Source: Dichomitus squalens LYAD-421 SS1
Taxonomy: Eukaryota; Basidiomycota; Agaricomycetes; Polyporales; Polyporaceae
DNA length: 61,492 bases
Assembly: GCF_000275845.1 (NCBI RefSeq)
Contig: NW_006766893.1
Location: 513,511 to 575,002, forward strand
Direction of reading: 5' to 3'
Under the pieces are notes generated by a model that was not told where the DNA came from, did not search any database, and saw nothing but the letters and a program-made list of their open reading frames with translations. Below, in pieces: positions 44,961 through 54,700 of this stretch (the stretch's first letter is position 1; each line of letters begins with the position of its first letter). Position numbers and translations under genes: made by a program.

Positions 44961-46009
44961 TTGCACGCCCTTCGCATGTGATTTTTAGGCTGAGCTGACT
45001 TCCGGGTGCGTGTACTGCACGTCTTTCCGAATCCCGTAATAGCGCCTTCAGCGGACGCTGATCCACGAGCAGAATGTTCAATTTGTTATCATGATTGACG
45101 TGCGTAAGTAAGTACTGTAACCGTATCGATATCGTTGTATGGGATGCAAGCAGAAGTCAAGCGAATCGCGCGCTAGCCGAGCCTTATCGGGGTCGCGTTT
45201 TCCTCGTGATTTCGCCATTCCGCTTCACGTCCGGGGGACGAGCGGGTCGTCTGCTATACGCGTGCCACGGCGCGCGCGCCCAACAAATTTCTGCGAGGCA
45301 AGGCTGGACCAACCTGGATGGATATGTCGCGGGCATTTCGTGCAGTATATCTACCGACCGCTATCGAGGCGTGCTCGGTTTGCCGCCGCCGCCTCTCGTC
45401 GGTGCGTCCCCACAAATGTCTGCTCTGCAAAGCACTCGCATGCCGTCTTCCTGCCCCGTCCCGCTCCGAGTCTCCTCTGGCCACCCGAACCCGACGGACG
45501 TGTGCATGGGAGCGTGCGAGCACGCGCGCGGGCTGCACGACTGCGTTCCGTTCCCACTGGCCCCTCCGAACCTGGACCTTGCTCGATTTGACAACTGCAG
45601 TTGCCGCCGCCACTGAACAGGGAGGGGTCAGATGCCCATGCCCGCGCACGTCCCCGACATTCTTGTGGTCCCGTGTCCAGGTGTACCGTATCCGCTGGGT
45701 GGTTAGACGGCTTCGGCGGCCGCGGCAGGCCCGCTCTCGTCCGCATACATACGTGAGTGATTAAACGCCCACTGCACCCGCGCGTACATGGACTCATGCT
45801 GAGACTGGCGCGGAGCGTCTCCTCATCTGTTGCGAGGCGTAGGTTTGATATTCGACGTCTGCCGTTGAGGTGAACGGAGACAGTGCCGCCGCCGTGGCGT
45901 GCGCGCGTGCACGCAGCGGTGCAGGTCCCTTCTCCATGCGCGAGTAGTTTTCAGCCCTCCCAGTCGCTGCAGCGCCTCTGAGAGTCGGCGAGGGTGCGCG
46001 CGCCGCGTA
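44961..46009. other. GC-rich stretch without an assigned gene
   Basis: Long frames are open on both strands (for example 45318-45764 plus and 45797-45351 minus), a sign of GC bias rather than coding. A C-x2-C pair of pairs on plus near 45370-45440 (CSVCRRRL, CLLC) was considered a zinc finger but has no domain context. No splice series could be built here. Confidence 0.4.
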
Positions 46010-46186
46010 CAGTAGACTACCTCATAATGCATGAGGTCATATCTGATGATGCATATCGCCGCAGAGGCCCCGGGCGGGTACCAAACCAACGCTTCACATT
46101 CGACAGGCCGTCTACTAATGCATAATGTCCCATAATGCATACAGAAATGGGGGTACCGACCCTATGCATTATGAGATAGTCCACTG
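46010..46186. mobile_element. Tc1/mariner-type MITE
   Basis: A 177-bp element with terminal inverted repeats: the left end CAGTAGACTACCTCATAATG and the right end read in reverse CAGTGGACTATCTCATAATG. A TA dinucleotide flanks each side (46008-46009 and 46187-46188). CAGT ends with TA duplication are typical of Tc1/mariner/pogo. The core contains further copies of CATAATGCAT. No coding capacity. Confidence 0.8.
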
Positions 46187-46219
46187 TATCTGCTTCGAGG
46201 AAGCGGAAGGCACGGTTAT

Positions 46220-47749
46220 GGCAGGTGTTCGACTCCCATGGCTCTGCTCCCGACGTCTTCCTGTGCGACGATGGGGACGGTGATGGGTGAAAGTGAGATT
46301 GGGCGGCGGCTGCTCTTTCGCGTTAATCCAGCCGGTACGTCGCCGCAGGCCGGCCTGGCCGATTCCCGTTCTCTTTTTTCGTTGCTGAGTTCGCCGTGGT
46401 ATGGCGGCCGGAGGCGCACAACGGGTACGTACAGTGGCTATGGTTTGATCTTCCACAGGCGTCGCCGACGGCGTGCTGACGTCCGGGATATTTTCGAGCG
46501 CGGCGTGCGTGCATCGCGTAATTCCCGTCGAGCAATGTCCATGCCGTGCCGTAACTCCCCATGGCGACATAGACGGTGAGTGTGCGTGCATGGAACTATT
46601 GTGATCGCATGCTTCGAAGTCTCAGCTCATGATACTCTTCTGGCAGTTCGTCTTCCGGGCGGAGGGACGCACGGCCTGTTCCACTATTCAACTATTCAAC
46701 TATTCAACTATTCAACTATGGGCACGCCTTTGTTCTGTCAGCCGCTTCGCGAGGAGCGTACCCGCTTTTGCTCCCGCCCCGAACCGCTGTGGGCAAAGGA
46801 AGGAAGGAAGAACGCGCTGTCACAGATGCTTTTGCCACCGCTCGGCTCCGCGGCCGCCGGTGGCCCTACTCCCGACAGTCTGGCTGTAAACGGCAGTGCC
46901 AGTTCCGAGACGGGAGTGTCACTCGGGAACGGAAGATGGAAGCGAGAAGGTCGAGGTGAGCGCTGATCGGGACGGGTTCGAGCCCCCGTCGTCGACCGTG
47001 AACCTGTCGATCTCCTGGCCGCCAGCATGGACCTGAGCGGGTGAGTTCTCCCGCGCGTGCGGCGGCGGCGTGTAAGGAATCGGCGGCGGCGGACAGTCCG
47101 CAGGCGTCGGTGTCGAGCAAGCTGCCTTCGGGGGGTGAGTAGACTGCTGCATGTGGATGTCGTGTGCCCCTCCCGGCGACGGTGCGTGCTGTGCTATGGT
47201 TAGTCTGCCCTACGTGGGAAGACGCGAGCAAGGACAGCTGGCGCGGGAGCGATCCCGTTTACATTTACACATCACGCTCTCGCGAGCTGCTGGTAGGTCG
47301 CCGGGCCCCCGGGGGCCCGGAGACGACGGAGGTGAGTCGGCCGTGCGCGTCATCAACTATTGGCTATGTGCGTGTCTCTGACCGCCCGCGCACCTCCAGC
47401 TGCGTAGGGTGGTATTTGCGACGGGGCCCGAGGGCGCCCTTGATGCTCGTGCAAGACAAGGCGCGACGAACAGACGCATTCCGTCATCCTGCGCGCGGAG
47501 CCCCGCCGTCGAACGGTACGCACCGTGCTTTCCTCTCGGTGCTCCCGATGCTGCTTTTCACATGGGAGGGGCAGGCCTGGCCGAAGATGGGCACGAATGC
47601 GGTGTGAGGCTGCTGTTGCGCTCCACGTCGAGGGTCATATGCCCGTGCCAACCAGCGCGATGGTGCGCATCGGGCGCGGGGGATCTGCGCGCGCATACGC
47701 TAGCATGTACGGGGGAACAGCACCCGGAGGACTCACATCTTGCCCTTGA
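46220..47749 (+). CDS. Unidentified spliced coding region
   Basis: A series of donors and acceptors joins protein-like exons on the plus strand. Exon about 46230-46289 (VFDSHGSAPDVFLCDDGDGD) ends at a GTGAAA donor. Exon about 46333-46427 reads GRYVAAGRPGRFPFSFFVAE and FAVVWRPEAHNG. Exon about 46460-46575 reads VADGVLTSGIFSSAACVHRV and ends at GTGAGT. An exon from about 46624 reads HDTLLAVRLPGGGTHGLFHY and continues to about 46950. Further exons near 47104-47134 and 47218-47331 (ASKDSWRGSDPVYIYTSRSR) lead to 47399-47519 (LRRVVFATGPEGALDARARQ), with a textbook 67-nt intron at 47332-47398. I cannot place a start codon, the join near 46950-47104 is unresolved, and no family is recognised. The 3' part is open in two frames. 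It may be one lineage-specific gene or two. Confidence 0.4.
46687..46718. repeat. Octanucleotide tandem repeat (TTCAACTA)4
   Basis: Four perfect copies of TTCAACTA lie within a probable exon of the unidentified spliced gene. Because the unit is 8 nt, loss or gain of one unit would shift the reading frame. Confidence 0.9.
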
Positions 47750-48781
47750 CTTGGGTAGGTCGATTCGGGCCCCACGTCCTCGAGGCTCCTCGCGCTGAGA
47801 TTGGTCAAATATGTTCTCGTGAACGGCGCATGACTGTCCCTTGCTAGATTCCTTGCAAGTAAACGCCGCCGATGGATTGCGACTCGTTTTGTGAAGACGG
47901 GTCTGGAGGTGCCTTGCGACGTTTGGAGCACGACCATGTACCAAAACAGCCGCGTCAACTTCGTTGTGCAATCGAATCGACGAGTGACGAGGTGGCTGCG
48001 AAGGGCGCTGAATTTTGACGTGTCAAATCGTTGCAGCAACAGGACATGTCGCTAAGCCAATTGGAAGTGGCGCTTGTCCACGAGGCTCGCACGACGTCTC
48101 CACGCGGGGTCAGACGGATCTCATGGTGGCTCACAGCAGAGAGTCCCTCCGCTGCTCCGCAACGTCTGCCTGGTTGTGCTGACTTTGCTGATATCCATTC
48201 CCCTGCAGGGTGCAGAGACGGACTTCGAGCAGCGATGTACATACTATCAACCCGGGTGGGACGAGCTAAGCATCCAATGGCGAGCGAGGTACGCGTTTCA
48301 ATAAATCGAGTCTTACCCCGCATCGATGGGCCCATCAATTCATGATCGCGCATTGATCCCCCGCGCGAGAGACGAGGTGCCAAATGCGGTATGACGCTTC
48401 CCCAGAGGGTCACGCGGCGGGGGAGGCGCCCTGGCGCCTGTTGCGCTGTTGCGGGGTCGCGCTCCCTGCGCAGAGGGAACAGGACCTGGGGTTCGTCCTC
48501 AGATCTCAGAAGCCACAGAAGCGCGCTGATCCCATTCGTGATTCCTCCCAGCCAGTCATGTCATGAGAACGCAGCCCACCGCACAATTTATGCCAACATG
48601 CGTCGCGTTTGGTACTTAGCCGAGCCCTCTCCTCCTTCCTCCTCTTCCTCCTTCGTTGTGCTCCTTCGCCTTCGTCCGTTTCAGCTCACTTCGCTGCGCA
48701 TTCCCTTCTCTCCACCCCGACTCCGAGGATTCGGACCAAGGGCCGTACGCGTACGCCAGCAGAAGCCCTCCGTCTGCTGCG
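47750..48781. other. Intergenic region, promoter of the Tag1-like gene
   Basis: No supported gene. A pyrimidine-rich block at about 48626-48720 (TCCTCCTTCCTCC-type) just before the inferred start is a common fungal core-promoter/5' UTR feature. Confidence 0.5.
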
Positions 48782-51700
48782 ATGGAGGAGACCCGGGGAG
48801 ACGGCGCGCACCCTACGCAAAACCCGTTCGGTGAGTCCGCCCGTCCGCCCGCTGGCGACGTCGACGCGCCCCGTTCTCTTCGCTCGTCCGCTCCTCCTTT
48901 CTTTGTGTTCGCCTACGCCGTGCGCGTGCACATGGCAGACGCGGCCGTCGTTCTCACGCACCGCTGCCGTTGCTTATAGCTTCATGCTTCGCGACCGTCC
49001 GTCTGCACCCGCACACGACGCAACTGCTCCCGGCTGCCGCGCAGGTTGTCTTGTGGCCTGCTATGGTCTGCGTCTGCGCATCCCTGCGCCCCGTCCGTGC
49101 GTTGTTACTCCATCGCAGTGGGGACGTCGCTCAGGCAGGCGTGGCCGGGAGTGCGGATCGCGCCCATATGGTTTGCGTGAATGCCCATACGCGGTGTCGT
49201 CCGCGCCCTCCGCCATCCCACGTCACGAATAGCACTCTGGGAAGTTGCATGGCCGACGTCCGGGTCATGGACGCATTCCATTCCGGCTGCCGTCTGCTGG
49301 ATGATGGATGCAAGGAGGGCAGATGCATTGACGCGCCGCTGTCGTCGCTGCCAGATAGTCGTGTGCGATGCCGGACACCGTGGTTTGACAGCGCCCACGC
49401 GGGCAAGCGACGATCTCGTCGCATTGAGCTAGCACCGCGACGGTTTGTTCTGTGCGCTGTTCATCCAGCGTGATGAACGGGCGCAGAGAAGGATGGACAG
49501 TGCCTGTGCTGGATTTAGACCAAGTTCGCAGGCTTCGACCGGTACGGCGAAGACGCGACTGCAATTTTCTGTGATTCCCTTCTTGATCTCTGCGCACCCG
49601 GCGTCGGTGGTAATTGCGATACGTAGCCTCGCGCTCTCGTATAGTTTAGGTTTGACAGCCTTCTTGGACCGTATGCTCCACGTCTCTTCTCCGGTCACTC
49701 GCCTCTTGCGGGAACCCTCGCTGACCGCACCCTCTTTCTGTGGGTCTCCTCGGCTACAGATGACGCACATGCGCGAACAACGCCCGCGGGAGTGCACCCC
49801 TATTCTAGTCCTGCGGCCTCGTCTGCAGCTGTGAACACCTCAGCGCCTGCGACTGGGGCAGCTGGTGAGAAGATCCGCTCGGAGGACGTGCCGCGCGAAG
49901 TGCGCGAGCTGCCCCCGCCGAAGAAACCGAAGAAACCGCTGTGGAAGCGGAGGTGGTTCATCATATCGCAAATCGTCGCAGCCTGTCTCGGTATCGCCAT
50001 CCTGTTTATTTTGCTCTACCCGGTCATACATGCCATCGCGCAACATATCTTGAAAGTCTCGGTTCTCCACGTCGACGCGGCGCAGATCACCAGCGCGACC
50101 AACAACTCGTGAGTTTCCCCTCATGTTCGTCGGTTTTGGAGTGTAGCCTTACCGCGACGACATGCAGCTTCACGCTCAGGCTCGACTCGTGGGTCTCGCA
50201 CGCGAGCATTTTCAAGGCCACGATCAAGTTCAACGAGCCCCTCTCCGTCGCGTGGTACAATGCCTCCGGCGACCGCGTGCCCATCGGTGCTTTCCAGCTG
50301 GAGCCGTTGCGCGTGCGCCACAAGCGGGCGTACATCAACCAGACCGTCGCGTTCAACATCACCGACGAGCACGCGTTCTCGCAGTTCACGCAGGCGATGA
50401 TCACCCAGCCGAACTTCACGTGGCACCTCTCGAGCAACAAGCTGGAGGTGCAGGCGCTCAAGTTCCCGAAGGCGCACGGGCTGCACTTCAGCAAGGACGT
50501 CACGCTCAAGGGCATGGACAACTTCGCGGGGAACGTCGAGCTGGTCGACTTCCAGCTCCCCGCGGACGACCCGAAGGGCGGGATCGAGTTCGTCGCGACG
50601 ACGGGCCTGAGCAACCCCTCGGCGTTCGACGTCGATCTCGGCACGGTCTCGTTTGACCTCTCGTACAAGGGCGTCTACCTCGGCACCGGCGCAGGCCCGA
50701 ACACGGTCGTGCGCCCGGGGCCGAACAACGTCACGCTCAAGGGCACGCTCGTGCCGCAGAACGGCACCGAGAACCTCGCGACCGTCTCGGAGCTCTTCAC
50801 GAACTTCCTCAACGGGGACGTGTCCGACGTCGTCGCCGCCGGGCGGTCCTCGGTGCAGGCCGACGGCGCGGTCGTGGGCTGGCTGAGCGACGGCCTGACC
50901 GCGCTGCAGCTGCACGTCCCGTTCAAGCACACCGCGGGCGCGATCAGCCCGATCAAGAGCATCGCGATCGGGGACATGGCGCTCGCGTTCACCCCGGGGA
51001 CGGCGTGGGCGCCGCTCATGGACTCGCGGACGGTGCGGGCGAGCATGGAGCTGCCGTTTGGGTTCGGCGTGAGCATCGGGCAGATCGCGAACAGCTTCAA
51101 CATCACGAAGGGCGGGGCGGTCGTCGGGGGGCTGTCTACGGTGCGTCGCGCGTGTTCCGACCAGCGAGGGGCAAGGGGCTGACGTGCGGTGTGGTGTGGG
51201 GCAGCCGGAGAGCGCGTCGACGAGCGAGATCCACGTCGTGAACTCGACGTTCACCCAGGGCACGATCAACATCACCATCGACAGCACCCCGCTCGTGGTC
51301 CCCGACGGGTCGCACCAGGTCTTCTCTGGCTTCAGTGCGTCGTCCCCTTCTGCTGGTTTTGTTGCCGTTCCGTGGCTGAATGAACGCGCGCGCGCGGGGG
51401 GTTAGATCGGAACCTGACGGACAGCACGCAGCTGCCGTTCCAGCTCGAGGGGCACGCGCGCGCGGTCGCGAACATGAGCATCGGGCAGATCACGCTCGAC
51501 CCGATCAAGTTCAACGTGACGAGCGGCCTGGACGGGCTGCAGGGCTTGAACAATCTGGTGGAGATCGGGAGCGTGGACGTCGTGGGCGGGTCGACGGAGG
51601 CCATTCATCTCAGCATCCCTGGTGAGCTATCATCGCGCTCTGGCATGTGGTGGCGGTTGGGGAGTGCTGAATAGAGCGTGGTGCGCAGTGAACATCACGA

Positions 51701-54700
51701 ATCCGTCGAACTTGCAGTTGTCGACTGGCAATTTGAGTGGGTGCCGGTTTCTTTCGTTAGACGACCTTGGACGGGCAGTGTGCTGACGGTGGTATGAATG
51801 TGCATAGATCTGCAGCTCTTCCGGGGCGACGCAGCGATGGGCACGACGCTCATGCCGAACCTGACCCTCCAGATGGGCCACAACTCCCTCATGGCCCAGG
51901 GTAACTTCACGGTACGTCCCGTGCCCGCCTTCTTGGTGACTGCCACAGTTCTAATCTACCGTGTCTTCCAGCCGAACGGCTCGCCCCAAGGCATCCAGAC
52001 GCTCAACGACTTTGTCGGCGGCTCGGACGTCGAAGTCCTCATCTCCGGCTACAGCCAGTCCACGGCCGTCGGCTCGCTGCTCGAGGCGTTCGAGAGCCTG
52101 AACATCACCGCGACGCTCCCCGCGCTCAAGTCGAACCTCCTCAACTCGGCCTCGCTCGAGGTGCTCCCGTCGACGGGCCGCGCGAACGACCTCGCGCACA
52201 CGACGGTCTCGCTCGCGAACCCGTTCACGGCGGATCTCGTGATCACGAGCGTGCAGTCGAACGTGACCTTCCACGGGATCACGCTAGGGACGATCGACCA
52301 GGAGGTGCGGTTCGCGTCGAAGGGCAAGTCGACGACGGACCTGGAGAACCTGGACTTGGTCATGAACATGGACCCGCAGGCGCTGTTCACGGTCACGCGG
52401 GTGCTCGCGCAGGATGCGGGGCTGGACACGGCGCAGCTGGACGCGATCGTGCAGCTGGGCGGGTACCAGTACCTGAACAACCTGACGGCGAGCGTGCGGA
52501 AGCGCGATAATAATCTGTTCACGTGCGCCGTTTCTCCTTCCTCGGGTGTTTGCTGTGGGCTGACACGGTGGGGGTAGTGGGTTCGACCTCCCGACGTACG
52601 TCGACAAGGCGTTCGCGAACCTCACGTCGGACGTCAGCCTCGTCTCGGGGCTCACGATCGGCGACTACCAGACGACGCTCACGTACACGCAGCCGGGCGT
52701 GCAGGTCAAGACGGACAAGAGCCTGAACTTCATCCTCCCCGTGCTCGCGCAGCCGATCGTGCAGAAGATCGTGACCGGGTCCGTGCTCGGGGTCGAGACG
52801 GTGCTCATCAAGGACATCAAGGAGGACTCGTTCGGGACGACGCTCAAGGGGTCGATCACGAACGCCGGGCCTTGTACGTTCTCTTTCTCCGATTATGTGT
52901 GTGAGTTGGGTTCGCTGAACCTCGGATCGCAGTCGACGCGAAGATCGCGTTCCCCGAGGGCCTCGTCATCGAGTGGAACGGCAAGGCGCTGGGCAGCATG
53001 AACATGCCGGAGGTGAACGTCGTGGCGGACGTCGGCGCGACCTTTGAGGTCGACACGACGTTCAGCGTGGCGGACGTCGGCCACCTGACGGACTTCACGA
53101 AGGTCATGCTCACCGAGGAGTCGTTCGAGTGGGTGATCTCGGGCAGCAACCTGACGGTGTCTGCCATCGGCATCGACACGACGGGCGTCGCGCTTTCGGA
53201 CAAGAGGGTGACGCTGAAGGGTATGAACAGCCTGAAGGATGGGGTGAAGATCAACAGCTTCGACCTGCCGAGCAACGACCCCGCTGGTGGTATCCACCTC
53301 ACTCTTAATACCAGCGTGACGAACGTATGTTTCCGGTGCTGTTCCTCGGCGCGTTCTGATATGCTGATGCCATTCGTTGCCTTGCAGCCATCGCAAGTCG
53401 GCGTTGCGCTCGATTCGATCGCCTTCCAGAACTTCTTCCAGAACGTCAACATCGGCCCCGCCTCGTCAGGCAGCGCGTTCAGTCTCTCGCCGCAGACGAC
53501 CGTCGAGCTCCCGCTGACTGGCAGGCTTGTCCCCCAGAGTTCTCAGGACGACCTTGCTGCTGTGTCGCTGATGTTCAACAACTTCCTGCACGGCAAGGAC
53601 AGCAACATCACCGTTCAGGGTGACGGTGCCGGTCCGACTGATGTGAGCTTCCCTGTCCGATTGCCTCGGGTCTGCATCTGACAGTACCTTTCTTCAGGTT
53701 ACTTGGCTCAACGAGGGGATCAAGGCTCTCACCATCCAGACCATTCTCCCGAACCAGGGCGTGCTGGACATCATCAACGCGGTCAGCCTGAACGAGCTCG
53801 ACCTCCGCTTCACCGAGGCCACTGCGTTCGACCCTGCCATGGGCAGCGACGACACGATCGCCAAGTTCTCGCTCCCCTTCAACTTCCCCGTCGACATCGT
53901 CGCAGTCGCGCAGAACATCACCGTGGGCGCAGACGGCACGGACTTTGCAGAGCTCGTCATCCCCAAGGGCCCGAGTACTACGGACGTCGAGCAACGGATC
54001 ATCCACCTCACCTTCTCGCAGATCCCCTTCGCGGTGCTCGACGGGCAGCGTGCTGCGTTCGAGAAGTTCCTTGCGACGACCGCTATGTCCGCGAACGTCA
54101 CGATGTCGCTCAAGGGAAACGCGAACACGGACGCGGACACCGCAGTCGGTGTGCTCTCCCTCACAGATATCGCGTTCGACGTGCAGACGTCCATCGCCGG
54201 CCTTCAGGGCCTGAACGCGAAGCCCGCCGAAGTTACGAGCCTGGACGTGAACCACGGCTTCCCGGACTACCTCTTGATCAAGGTCACCTCGTCGCTTTAC
54301 AACCCGTCGAACATCACCCTCGGTTCTGGCGACGTTGCCTTCGGTCTCCAGTTCGACGGTGACACCATCGGCGAAGCCGACTTGTCCAACCTGATCATTC
54401 TGCCGGGCAACCAGACCTACCCGATCGATGTTCACTACCAGCCTCAGGGCAGCGCTGTCGCCTCTGGCCAGAAGATGCTCGAGAACTACCTCCAGGGCGT
54501 TCTGTCTGCGACCACGATCCAGGGCTCTACCGACGCGACGCCTATTGAGTCCCTGCAGCTCGCGCTTTCCGAGATCAGATTGTCGCCTGTGAACATCCCC
54601 CCGCTCCACCAGAACCTGATCACGACTGCGTCGCTCGTCTTCCCCACGAACATCGCCCAGACCGGTCTTGCGCAGACGTCGTTCACGCTCGCCAATCCCT

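Noticed and set aside
45318..45764. Possible zinc-finger protein with CSVCRRRL and CLLC pairs
   Set aside because: Only one pair of pairs, no domain context, and the opposite strand is equally open; GC bias explains it better.
50121..51287. 388-residue minus-strand frame opposite the Tag1-like gene
   Set aside because: Antisense shadow; composition is Arg/Glu/Asp-heavy and the plus strand reads as a coherent repeat protein.
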